DNA of 64,000 bases, taken from NCBI RefSeq assembly GCF_024347455.1, contig NZ_AP025483.1:1550001-1614000 (forward strand), in the 5' to 3' direction. Shown here piece by piece: positions 17,140 to 25,753 of this stretch (position 1 is its first letter; each line of letters opens with the position of its first letter). This DNA is from Vibrio echinoideorum. Its GTDB lineage: Bacteria; Pseudomonadota; Gammaproteobacteria; Enterobacterales; Vibrionaceae. The translations under genes were made by a program, and so were the position numbers. The notes beneath the pieces are model-generated. The model had not been told where the DNA came from, searched no databases, and saw only the letters and a program-made list of their open reading frames with translations.

Positions 17140-18261
17140 ATGAATAAAAAACCCCATATGGGACTGATCATCATTCTGCTGATGTTTCCTCAAATTGTTG
17201 AAACTATTTACGGCCCAGTATTGCCGCACTTAGTTGATTATTTTGGTGTATCAATGGCAAGCGCAAGTCAAACCTTGTCGATTTACTTTATTGCTTTTGC
17301 TGTGGGTGTTGTTTTTTGGGGGCGAGTTTCTGATCTTGTTGGGCGCAAAAAAGCCATGTTGTGTGGTTTGTTTATTTATGGTGTTGGTTGCCTGTTAGCC
17401 ATAACGGCAACTCAATTTGATATGGTCATGATTGCGCGGGTTGTTTCAGCTTTCGGGGCGGCGGTAGGCTCAGTTATTGGGCAAACAATATTACGTGATA
17501 GCTATGAAGGCAAAGAGCTAGGGAAAGTGTTTTCGCTAGCAATTGTTGCAGTATCAATTAGTCCTGTTGTTGGCTTAATGTCAGGAGGATTGATTGCTGA
17601 ATATTTTGGACACTTAGTGGTGTTCAGTTTACTGCTTGTCATGGCTTTTATATTGCTGATCGTATCCGCCTTTTCTTTACCCGAAACGAAACCCGCTGAC
17701 ACCAAAACGGTCAGTTTTATTGGTATTTTCACGGTAATGCTAAAAGATAGGGATATTTGGAAAAGTGCGATTCTTGTGGCTTGCTTTAATGTCATGATGT
17801 TTAGCTATTATTCTTTAGCGCCATTTATGTTCAGCCAGTTTGGCTTAAGTTCCATTGAATTTGGTTACAGTGGCGTGATATTAGCGGCAGCATCTGTTTT
17901 AGGAAGCTCGATGAATAAACGATTGCTAGTAAAAGAATGGGGTTCCCAAAGACTCATTCAGATCGCGGTGTTCATCAGCTTTATTGGGGCTGTTCAGGTG
18001 TACTTTTACCAAGACAGCCTTTGGTTTCTTTTAGGTATGGCTGCTGTGGTTGTAGGGTTTGGTATGGCAAGTCCTAATATATTTAGTACGGCGTTGGTCA
18101 ATTATAAACAGCAAGCTGGCACAGCAGGGGCGGTTCTAGGATTGTTGTATTACTGTTTAATTGGTGGGGGATTAGGGCTTGCTGGTGAGATTGGTAACTT
18201 AGGGGTAGTGCTAATAGGAATATCTTTATTGGCAAGCACTATGTTGATGTCTCGTGATTAA
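17140..18261 (+). CDS. MFS efflux transporter, Bcr/CflA-like
   Basis: 373 residues and about 12 membrane segments. The N-terminal sequence VETIYGPVLPHLVDYFGVS, then ASQTLSIYFIAFAVGVVFWG, and the motif A loop GRVSDLVGRKKAML identify the drug:H+ antiporter-1 group of the major facilitator superfamily, closest in style to Bcr/CflA exporters. The motif C region (VAVSISPVVGLMSGGLIAE) typical of antiporters is also present. It is slightly short for the family (about 390-400). It is divergent from an AraC-type regulator that probably controls it. The substrate is not predictable. A terminator follows. Confidence 0.88.
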   Translation: MNKKPHMGLIIILLMFPQIVETIYGPVLPHLVDYFGVSMASASQTLSIYFIAFAVGVVFWGRVSDLVGRKKAMLCGLFIYGVGCLLAITATQFDMVMIARVVSAFGAAVGSVIGQTILRDSYEGKELGKVFSLAIVAVSISPVVGLMSGGLIAEYFGHLVVFSLLLVMAFILLIVSAFSLPETKPADTKTVSFIGIFTVMLKDRDIWKSAILVACFNVMMFSYYSLAPFMFSQFGLSSIEFGYSGVILAAASVLGSSMNKRLLVKEWGSQRLIQIAVFISFIGAVQVYFYQDSLWFLLGMAAVVVGFGMASPNIFSTALVNYKQQAGTAGAVLGLLYYCLIGGGLGLAGEIGNLGVVLIGISLLASTMLMSRD

Positions 18262-18294
18262 CCAATTTTGAGAGTGTTAATCTTGTGAATAATA

Positions 18295-18323
18295 AAGAGA
18301 GGCGATCATTGCTTCTCTTTTTT
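18295..18323 (+). terminator. Terminator of the MFS gene
   Basis: AAGAGAGGC, loop, GCTTCTCTT followed by a T-run; one mismatch in the stem. It lies 33 bases after the stop. Confidence 0.75.
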
Positions 18324-18530
18324 GGTCTAAATAGCTGATGAGTAGAAATGAATACTATCTCTAAAAGTTGACTGTCAGTTGTCGACACATTGTTTTCGAG
18401 CAAATTTGGGGTGGGTAAAGGTTTGAAGCTTGCTCACGATTTAACTTAATGAATAACATCTATTTATTTTCTTTTATGGCTTCGTTTCACTACTTCTCTA
18501 CCGGTTAATAAAAGTACTACCTTAGTCTAA

Positions 18531-18561
18531 ATTGTCGACAATCTACTTGATTGTCGACAAT
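18531..18561. promoter_or_regulatory. Twin operators ATTGTCGACAAT upstream of the prp operon (gap 18262-18637)
   Basis: The same perfect 12-bp palindrome occurs at 18531-18542 and 18550-18561, 19 bp apart centre to centre. A degenerate third copy (ATTGTTGACAGT) lies at 18593-18604, and a TTGTCGACA occurs further up near 18379. A possible promoter, TTGATT (18547) and TATTTT (18571), would have its -35 element overlapped by the second palindrome, which suits repression. The obvious binder is the GntR-family protein encoded next, so autoregulation is inferred. The rest of the 376-base gap holds the MFS terminator and AT-rich DNA. Confidence 0.75.
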
Positions 18562-18637
18562 TTGATCGTGTATTTTATGTTCATGTTATGAAATTGTTGA
18601 CAGTTAGGGTCGGCAATCAGAAGTGAGCTGCGTGAAT

Positions 18638-19357
18638 ATGAATACTGCGATAAAAGATCTCACCTTAAGTGCAAACACGAAAACACGTGTGAGCGACAAA
18701 GAAAACACCAAGTCGGAAAATCTGACAGAGTATCTCGTTGAGGCGATTGTTAACGGTGAATTACCACCGGGCAGTAAGATCTCGGAACCTGAACTGGCTA
18801 AACGCTTCGAGGTAAGTCGAGGACCATTACGTGAAGCGATAATGCGTATCGAAGGGCTTGGCCTGATTGAGCGAATTCCTCATGTCGGCGCTCGAGTTAT
18901 TACTTTTTCGGCAGACAAACTGCTAGAGCTGTACGCGGTGCGAGAGGCATTGGAAGGCATGGCGGCGCGCTTAGCAGCGAGGCACATAACACAAGAAGAG
19001 CTTATCGGGCTTGAAGGATTATTGTCGACACACTCAAAGCACATCGATGAAGTTGAGGGTTCTTCTTACTTTCATCAACATGGGGATTTCGATTTCCATT
19101 ACCGCATTATTAAAGCGAGTCGTAACAGCAAACTCATTTCGTTGTTGTGTGACGAGCTTTATCACCTATTACGCATGTATCGCTATCAATCGCCTAGGGC
19201 TCAGTCTCGACCAAAAGAGGCGCTCGATGAACACAAATACATCCTCCAAGCGATTCGTAACCGTGATGAAGAGCTAGCAGAAATGCTAATGCGACGACAC
19301 ATCTCGGGTAGCCGCTTGCTTATAGAGCAACAAATTCAATCCAAAGATCTTGATTAA
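18638..19357 (+). CDS. GntR-family (FadR/FCD) regulator of the methylcitrate operon
   Basis: 239 residues from the ATG chosen. The winged helix-turn-helix is at about residues 30-95 (GSKISEPELAKRFEVSRGPLREA is the core, GLIERIPHVGARV the wing), followed by an all-helical FCD ligand domain with the metal-type residues spread through DFDFHYRII and DEHKYIL...RRHISGS. It heads the prp genes, so it is the likely local regulator; GntR-type regulators of propionate genes have been called PrpQ or PrpR in comparative work, while enterobacteria use an unrelated sigma-54 activator. A GTG at 18623 in the same frame is an alternative start; no ribosome site clearly decides. Palindromes upstream are its probable operators. 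Confidence 0.88.
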   Translation: MNTAIKDLTLSANTKTRVSDKENTKSENLTEYLVEAIVNGELPPGSKISEPELAKRFEVSRGPLREAIMRIEGLGLIERIPHVGARVITFSADKLLELYAVREALEGMAARLAARHITQEELIGLEGLLSTHSKHIDEVEGSSYFHQHGDFDFHYRIIKASRNSKLISLLCDELYHLLRMYRYQSPRAQSRPKEALDEHKYILQAIRNRDEELAEMLMRRHISGSRLLIEQQIQSKDLD

Positions 19358-19457
19358 GCGACCATTGGAATCTGTCAGCGGATCAGTGCTGGCGATAACC
19401 AAAAGCCGTAAGTCTTAAAGGTTAGCTAGAAATAAACAATTAACAGGGAGCGTCATT

Positions 19458-20354
19458 ATGAAGTTATCAGCAGGAGCAAAGTTCCGACAAGCTGTGCAAG
19501 ACAACGACCCATTGCAGATCGTCGGTACGGTGAATCCGTATTGCGCGATGATGGCAAAGAACTTGGGGCATCAGGCGATCTATTTGTCGGGTGGAGGTAT
19601 CGCCAATGCGTCTTATGGTTTGCCTGATTTAGGTATTACGACATTGAACGATGTGTTGGTGGATGTTGAACGTATTACCAATGCGTGTGATCTGCCTTTG
19701 CTGGTGGATATCGATACGGGTTTTGGTGGCGCATTTAATATTGCACGTACCATTCGAGCGATGGAGAAGGCAGGCGCAGCTGCAATTCATATGGAAGATC
19801 AAGTGGCCCAGAAACGCTGCGGTCATCGACCAAATAAAGCGATTGTGAGCCAGCAAGAGATGGTCGATAGAGTCAAAGCGGCAACCGATGCTAGAACCGA
19901 TGAGAGCTTTGTGATTATGGCGCGTACGGATGCATTGGCGGTTGAAGGCATTGATAGTGCGATTGAACGAGCGATTGCGTGTGTTGAAGCGGGCGCTGAC
20001 ATGATTTTCCCTGAGGCGATGAATCAGCTAGACCAATACGTGAAGTTCTCGGCGGCGTTGAAATCAGCAACGGGTAAGCACGTGCCTATTCTTGCGAACA
20101 TCACTGAGTTTGGCCAAACGCCACTCTACAACTGTAACGAGTTGGCCCGATCAAGTGTCGACATGGTGCTTTATCCATTGAGTGCGTTTCGTGCGATGAA
20201 CAAAGCGGCGGAGAATGTTTACAAGCACTTGTTAGTTGAAGGCAATCAAGAAGCTCTGTTGGATTCAATGCAAACCCGTAAAGAGCTTTACGAACACCTG
20301 AATTACCACGACTACGAAAACAAGCTTGATCAGTTGTTTTCAAGTGAAGGGTAA
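19458..20354 (+). CDS. prpB: 2-methylisocitrate lyase
   Basis: Cleaves 2-methylisocitrate to pyruvate and succinate, the last step of the methylcitrate cycle. The 298-residue length matches the family. KRCGHRPNK contains the catalytic cysteine of the isocitrate lyase/PEP mutase superfamily (KRCGH rather than the KKCGH of true isocitrate lyases), with [10 protein letters not shown] and [11 protein letters not shown] giving the Mg2+ and substrate ligands. GGGAGCG precedes the ATG. It follows the regulator by 100 bp and is first of the catabolic genes prpB-prpC-acnD-prpF-prpE. Confidence 0.97.
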   Translation: MKLSAGAKFRQAVQDNDPLQIVGTVNPYCAMMAKNLGHQAIYLSGGGIANASYGLPDLGITTLNDVLVDVERITNACDLPLLVDIDTGFGGAFNIARTIRAMEKAGAAAIHMEDQVAQKRCGHRPNKAIVSQQEMVDRVKAATDARTDESFVIMARTDALAVEGIDSAIERAIACVEAGADMIFPEAMNQLDQYVKFSAALKSATGKHVPILANITEFGQTPLYNCNELARSSVDMVLYPLSAFRAMNKAAENVYKHLLVEGNQEALLDSMQTRKELYEHLNYHDYENKLDQLFSSEG

Positions 20355-20500
20355 ACCAGTTTCAATTAATCAAAAATCAACTTAATCCAATAACGTGAAA
20401 TGGTTAGTCGCCATATCCAGTACCGATGATAAAGATCATCGGACATATAAACAGGCAGCACCAAAGAGTGCAGGCGGCTAACACAGAAAAGGAGTTCATA

Positions 20501-21715
20501 ATGTCTGTATCTTTGAGTGATAAAGCAGCTGTCGATAATGTATCAACCGCGAAAAGCAACGGAAACAAAAATGAAAGCACGAAACCGATTAGTGCGCCAG
20601 CTTTAGGTGGTGCAGGGTTACGAGGACAAAGTGCGGGAGTCACGGCGCTATGTACGGTAGGCCAGTCAGGAACGGGTTTGACCTACCGCGGCTATGATAT
20701 TACCGACCTTGCTAATCATGCTCAATTCGAAGAAGTCGCCCATCTATTACTAAGAGGTCATCTGCCAAGCCTTAAAGAGCTTGATGATTATAAGACCCTA
20801 TTGGTTGGCTTACGTGGTCTGCCTGAACCACTGAAAGCAGCTCTAGAACTGATCCCCGCAGACGCTCATCCTATGGATGTGATGAGAACGGGCTGTTCAA
20901 TGTTGGGTAACTTAGAGCAAGAGTCTGATTTTTCTGAGCAACTGCCGGCAACCGAACGTATGCTCGCACTTTTCCCTGCCATTATCTGTTACTGGTATCG
21001 CTTTAGCCATGATGGTGTGCGCATTGATACTGGGGATCAAAGCGAAGCGTGCATTGGCGGTTATTTCTTGAAAATGCTAACGGATAAAGCCCCAAGCGAC
21101 CTTCATAAGCAGGTGATGCATTGTTCACTGACGCTTTATGCAGAACATGAGTTTAATGCATCTACATTTGCGGCTCGAGTTTGCGCATCAACTTTATCTG
21201 ACATTCATTCTTGTGTTACCGCAGCGATTGGCACGTTAAGAGGCCCATTACACGGTGGCGCAAATGAAGCGGCGATGGAAATGATCCAAGATTGGCAAAC
21301 CGTTGATGAAGCGGAAGCGAACATCATGAATATGCTCGCTAACAAAGACAAAATTATGGGCTTCGGTCATGCCATTTATCGTGAGAGCGACCCAAGAAAT
21401 GCTCTAATCAAGCGTTGGTCAAAAGAGCTAGCTCAAGAGGTGGGCGATAAACAGCTTTATGTTGTTTCGGAGCGTGTTGAAGCGGTAATGAAGCGAGAAA
21501 AAGGGCTGTTCTGTAATGCCGATTTTTTCCATGCTTCTGCTTATCACTTTATGGATATTCCAACCAAACTGTTTACTCCGATCTTCGTGATGAGCCGACT
21601 TACGGGTTGGACGGCACACGTATTTGAGCAAAGAGAAAATAATCGCATCATTCGCCCAAGTGCAGACTACACCGGGCCAGAACATCAAGACTGGCTACCT
21701 ATACATCTACGTTAG
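20501..21715 (+). CDS. prpC: 2-methylcitrate synthase
   Basis: Condenses propionyl-CoA with oxaloacetate to 2-methylcitrate. It shows the citrate synthase fold motifs: VGQSGTGLTYRGYDI near the N-terminus, LHGGANEAAM with one active-site histidine, GFGHAIYRESDPRN with the second, and NADFFHASAYHFMDIP with the catalytic aspartate. The ATG at 20501 has AAAAGGAG seven bases upstream; the frame is open further up but without support. The 404-residue product carries an extra ~37-residue Ser/Lys/Asn-rich N-terminus before the conserved core, longer than usual for PrpC (about 370-390). It lies between prpB and acnD with a 146-base gap before it. Confidence 0.96.
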   Translation: MSVSLSDKAAVDNVSTAKSNGNKNESTKPISAPALGGAGLRGQSAGVTALCTVGQSGTGLTYRGYDITDLANHAQFEEVAHLLLRGHLPSLKELDDYKTLLVGLRGLPEPLKAALELIPADAHPMDVMRTGCSMLGNLEQESDFSEQLPATERMLALFPAIICYWYRFSHDGVRIDTGDQSEACIGGYFLKMLTDKAPSDLHKQVMHCSLTLYAEHEFNASTFAARVCASTLSDIHSCVTAAIGTLRGPLHGGANEAAMEMIQDWQTVDEAEANIMNMLANKDKIMGFGHAIYRESDPRNALIKRWSKELAQEVGDKQLYVVSERVEAVMKREKGLFCNADFFHASAYHFMDIPTKLFTPIFVMSRLTGWTAHVFEQRENNRIIRPSADYTGPEHQDWLPIHLR

Positions 21716-21816
21716 CCTTCTATATCGAGTCAACTTATATCTCGAGGTGACCTTTATCTTCACGTGGCAAGAGCTCGAGAACCAAAGAATAGAATTTAAC
21801 AGATAATGGTGGATGT

Positions 21817-24453
21817 ATGTCTGATGTGAAACTTGAACACAAACAAAATCTTGAAAATAGAAAGTATCGAAAAGCTTTACCAGGAACGAGTTTGGAATAT
21901 TTCGACGCTTGCGAAGCGATAGAATCGATATCTCCGGGCAGCTATAAAACTTTGCCCTATACGTCGCGAGTATTGGCGGAACAATTGGTAAGACGCTGTG
22001 ATCCTGAAACCCTTGAAGACAGCTTAAAACAGATCATTGAACGCAAGAGTGACTTAGATTTTCCTTGGTACCCTGCGCGCGTTGTGTGTCATGACATTCT
22101 AGGTCAAACCGCTTTGGTTGATTTAGCAGGCTTACGAGATGCAATTGCCGATCAAGGTGGAGACCCTGCCAAGGTTAACCCCGTTGTGGAAACTCAGTTG
22201 ATCGTCGACCATTCACTGGCAGTGGAACATGCAGGTTTTGATAACGAAGCGTTTGATAAAAACCGCGCTATCGAAGAACGTCGTAACGAAGACCGTTTTC
22301 ACTTTATTGAATGGTGTAAAACCGCCTTTAAAAACGTGAATGTGATTCCTGCTGGTAACGGGATCATGCATCAAATCAACTTAGAAAAAATGTCGCCAGT
22401 CGTTCAATCTAAAGAAGGCATTGCGTTTCCAGATACTTGTGTTGGTACTGATAGCCATACTCCTCACGTTGATGCTTTAGGTGTGATTGCGATTGGGGTT
22501 GGTGGATTGGAAGCTGAGACGGTGATGTTAGGTCGTCCTTCTATGATGCGACTACCTGATATTGTTGGGGTTAAGTTAACTGGCCAACGACAAGAAGGGA
22601 TCACTGCAACGGATATCGTGCTCGCGATTACCGAGTTTCTTCGAAATGAAAAAGTGGTTTCTAGTTACTTAGAGTTCTTTGGTGAAGGCGCTCGTGCACT
22701 GACTATTGGTGACCGCGCCACTATATCGAATATGACGCCAGAATACGGCGCGACAGCAGGTATGTTCTATATCGATGAACAGACCATACAATACCTAAAG
22801 CTGACAGGACGCGAGCCTGAACAGGTCGAGTTGGTCGAGTTATACGCCAAACAAACTGGCTTATGGGCCGATGATTTAGATTCCGCTCAATACGAACGTG
22901 TGCTTGAGTTTGATTTGTCGAAAGTTGAGCGCAACCTTGCAGGGCCATCCAATCCACATCGTCGTTTACCAACCAGTGAACTTGCCAAACAAGGCATCAG
23001 CCAATCATCGTGGAAAGAACAACATTCGGCGAAATATAGCGATGACCAAATGCCCGATGGTGCTGTGATTATTGCTGCAATTACGTCATGTACCAATACC
23101 AGTAACCCAAGAAACGTGGTAGCTGCTGCGCTGGTGGCTAAAAAAGCGAATCAACTTGGGCTGGTACGTAAGCCATGGGTTAAGACGTCGTTCGCTCCGG
23201 GTTCTAAAGTTGCCAAGCTCTATCTTGCATCTGCAGGTTTGCTTCCTGAGCTAGAAAAATTAGGCTTTGGCATCGTGGGCTATGCGTGCACTACCTGTAA
23301 CGGAATGAGCGGGGCCTTAGATCCCAAAATCCAACAAGAGATCATCGACCGTGACCTATATTCGACCGCTTTGCTATCGGGGAATCGAAACTTCGATGGT
23401 CGAATTCACCCTTATGCCAAACAAGCGTTTTTAGCATCACCGCCATTGGTCGTCGCTTATGCCTTAGCTGGTACGATTCGCTTTGATATCGAAAAAGACA
23501 GCTTAGGTACAGACAGCAACGGAAAACCGATCTACTTAAGTGATTTATGGCCGAGTGATGCAGAGATCGATGCGGTTGTCGGTGAGCATGTTAAGCCTCA
23601 GCAATTCCAACAGATCTACGTAAAAATGTTCCAGCCAGACGAGGAACAGGTGACGACTGAACCGCTTTATGACTGGCGACCTCAAAGTACCTATATTCGC
23701 AGGCCACCTTATTGGGAAGGAGCTCTTGCGGGAGAACGAAGCCTATCTGGTATGAGGCCGTTAGCGATTCTGGGTGACAACATCACTACGGATCACTTAT
23801 CGCCTTCTAATGCGATTCTGGCATCCAGCGCGGCAGGAGAGTATCTAACCCAAATGGAAGTGCCAGAAGAGGACTTTAACTCTTATGCGACCCATCGAGG
23901 CGATCACTTAACCGCGCAACGAGCAACATTCGCCAACCCTAAGCTATTTAACGAGATGGTGAAGGACGCTGGAGAAGTCGTACAAGGTTCATTGGCACGA
24001 GTTGAGCCCGAGGGGCAGGTTACTCGAATGTGGGAAGCGATAGAGACCTATATGAATCGAAAACAACCGCTGATAGTGGTTGCTGGAGCCGATTATGGAC
24101 AAGGTTCATCAAGAGACTGGGCGGCTAAAGGAGTTCGTCTTGCCGGTGTTGAAGTGATTGTTGCTGAAGGGTTTGAGCGAATTCACAGAACCAACTTAGT
24201 CGGTATGGGCGTGTTGCCCTTGCAATTCAAAGCGGGAACGGATCGAAATACTTTAGAACTGGACGGCACTGAGCTTTACGACGTGTACGGTGATATTGAA
24301 GCCGGTTTCGATTTGGCTCTAGTGATCACTCGCAAAACCGGTCAAAAACTCGATGTACCAGTCACTTGCCGTTTAGATACCGCAGATGAAGTGAATGTGT
24401 ACAGCGCTGGTGGTGTATTGCAGCGTTTTGCCAAAGACTTTCTTGCACAGTAG
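21817..24453 (+). CDS. acnD: 2-methylcitrate dehydratase, Fe/S-dependent (AcnD)
   Basis: An aconitase-family enzyme that dehydrates 2-methylcitrate to 2-methylaconitate; used with PrpF in place of PrpD. 878 residues, the usual length. The [4Fe-4S] ligands are C425 (ITSCTNTSN) and C491/C494 (YACTTCNG). Substrate-loop motifs DTCVGTDSHTPHVDALGVI and GADYGQGSSRDWAAKG are intact. The immediate downstream prpF confirms the AcnD rather than AcnA assignment, because AcnD activity needs PrpF. The ATG follows GGTGGAT. Confidence 0.96.
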   Translation: MSDVKLEHKQNLENRKYRKALPGTSLEYFDACEAIESISPGSYKTLPYTSRVLAEQLVRRCDPETLEDSLKQIIERKSDLDFPWYPARVVCHDILGQTALVDLAGLRDAIADQGGDPAKVNPVVETQLIVDHSLAVEHAGFDNEAFDKNRAIEERRNEDRFHFIEWCKTAFKNVNVIPAGNGIMHQINLEKMSPVVQSKEGIAFPDTCVGTDSHTPHVDALGVIAIGVGGLEAETVMLGRPSMMRLPDIVGVKLTGQRQEGITATDIVLAITEFLRNEKVVSSYLEFFGEGARALTIGDRATISNMTPEYGATAGMFYIDEQTIQYLKLTGREPEQVELVELYAKQTGLWADDLDSAQYERVLEFDLSKVERNLAGPSNPHRRLPTSELAKQGISQSSWKEQHSAKYSDDQMPDGAVIIAAITSCTNTSNPRNVVAAALVAKKANQLGLVRKPWVKTSFAPGSKVAKLYLASAGLLPELEKLGFGIVGYACTTCNGMSGALDPKIQQEIIDRDLYSTALLSGNRNFDGRIHPYAKQAFLASPPLVVAYALAGTIRFDIEKDSLGTDSNGKPIYLSDLWPSDAEIDAVVGEHVKPQQFQQIYVKMFQPDEEQVTTEPLYDWRPQSTYIRRPPYWEGALAGERSLSGMRPLAILGDNITTDHLSPSNAILASSAAGEYLTQMEVPEEDFNSYATHRGDHLTAQRATFANPKLFNEMVKDAGEVVQGSLARVEPEGQVTRMWEAIETYMNRKQPLIVVAGADYGQGSSRDWAAKGVRLAGVEVIVAEGFERIHRTNLVGMGVLPLQFKAGTDRNTLELDGTELYDVYGDIEAGFDLALVITRKTGQKLDVPVTCRLDTADEVNVYSAGGVLQRFAKDFLAQ

Positions 24454-24462
24454 GAGCTTGAT

Positions 24463-25635
24463 ATGACAAACAAACAGATCAAAGTGCCTGCAACTTATAT
24501 GCGAGGAGGCACGAGCAAAGGGGTTTTCTTTAATCTAGAAGACTTGCCTGAAGCGGCGAAAATGGCGGGTGACGCGAGAGATGAATTACTCTTAAGAGTC
24601 ATTGGCAGCCCAGATCCTTATGGTAAGCAAACCGATGGTATGGGGGGGGCAACTTCAAGCACCAGTAAAACTGTGATTGTTTCCAAAAGTAGCAAACCCA
24701 ATCACGATGTTGATTACCTATTCGGCCAAGTGGCGATAGATAAGCCGTTTGTGGATTGGAGTGGTAACTGTGGGAACTTGTCTGCAGCGGTCGGTCCGTT
24801 CGCTATTCATAGTGGCTTGGTTGACTTGACTCGTATCCCTGAAAACGGTGTTGTTGAGGTGCGAGTATGGCAAGTGAACATCCAGAAAACCATTATTGTT
24901 CATGTGCCTATCATCAATGGTGAAGTCCAAGAGTTAGGTGACTTTGAGCTTGATGGCGTGACTTTTCCTGCGGCAGAAATACGAGTCGATTTCTTAGATC
25001 CTGCCGATGGTAATGGCTCAATGTTTCCAACTGGAAATGTGGTCGATTTCTTAGATGTCCCTGAATTGGGGTGTATCAAAGCAACCTATATCAATGCAGG
25101 GATTCCGACCATCTTTGTTGATGCAAAATCTGTTGGCTATTGTGGAACTGAACTTCAATCCGACATTAATAATGATTCAAAAGCCTTGGCACTTTTTGAA
25201 TCTATCCGAGCGCACGGTGCGGTCGAGATGGGGCTAATTGATACCTTGGAGGAAGCTGAGTCTCGTCAACATACTCCTAAGGTGGCATTTGTCGCTAAAC
25301 CTCAAACCTATAAAGCATCAAGTGGTAAAACGGTTCCTGTTGAAGATACTGATCTTTTGGTTCGTGCCTTGTCGATGGGGCAGCTTCATCACGCCATGAT
25401 GGGAACGGCTGCGGTTGCGATTGCTTCTGCTGCAAGTGTTCCTGGAACTCTGGTTAATTTGGCTGCTGGTGAAGGCCAACGTGAATCGGTGACCTTTGGC
25501 CACCCGTCAGGAACCTTAAAGGTAGGTGCGAAAGCGTTGCAGACCGAAAGTGGGTGGAAAATTGAGAGGGCGATTATGAGTCGTAGTGCTCGAGTGATCA
25601 TGGAAGGTGCCATTCGTGTGCCTTTTCCTAAGTAA
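24463..25635 (+). CDS. prpF: 2-methylaconitate cis-trans isomerase
   Basis: Converts the 2-methylaconitate isomer released by AcnD into the one that aconitase B can hydrate. 390 residues, standard length. The N-terminus VPATYMRGGTSKGVFF is the family signature, with GSPDPYGKQTDGMGGATSST and the VDWSGNCGNLSAAVGPFA stretch that carries an active-site cysteine; the fold is that of diaminopimelate epimerase. Only 9 bases separate it from acnD, and GGAG lies in that spacer. Translationally linked to acnD. Confidence 0.96.
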   Translation: MTNKQIKVPATYMRGGTSKGVFFNLEDLPEAAKMAGDARDELLLRVIGSPDPYGKQTDGMGGATSSTSKTVIVSKSSKPNHDVDYLFGQVAIDKPFVDWSGNCGNLSAAVGPFAIHSGLVDLTRIPENGVVEVRVWQVNIQKTIIVHVPIINGEVQELGDFELDGVTFPAAEIRVDFLDPADGNGSMFPTGNVVDFLDVPELGCIKATYINAGIPTIFVDAKSVGYCGTELQSDINNDSKALALFESIRAHGAVEMGLIDTLEEAESRQHTPKVAFVAKPQTYKASSGKTVPVEDTDLLVRALSMGQLHHAMMGTAAVAIASAASVPGTLVNLAAGEGQRESVTFGHPSGTLKVGAKALQTESGWKIERAIMSRSARVIMEGAIRVPFPK

Positions 25636-25753
25636 AGCAACTGTCGTGAACGGTTAAATTTTCACGAACACAACGCTGAGAAAAGAGTGCACCCAAGTGA
25701 CACTGCTAAAAGCAAGGTGCTTGGACTAATGGATTAATCATGGAGGAGGCACT

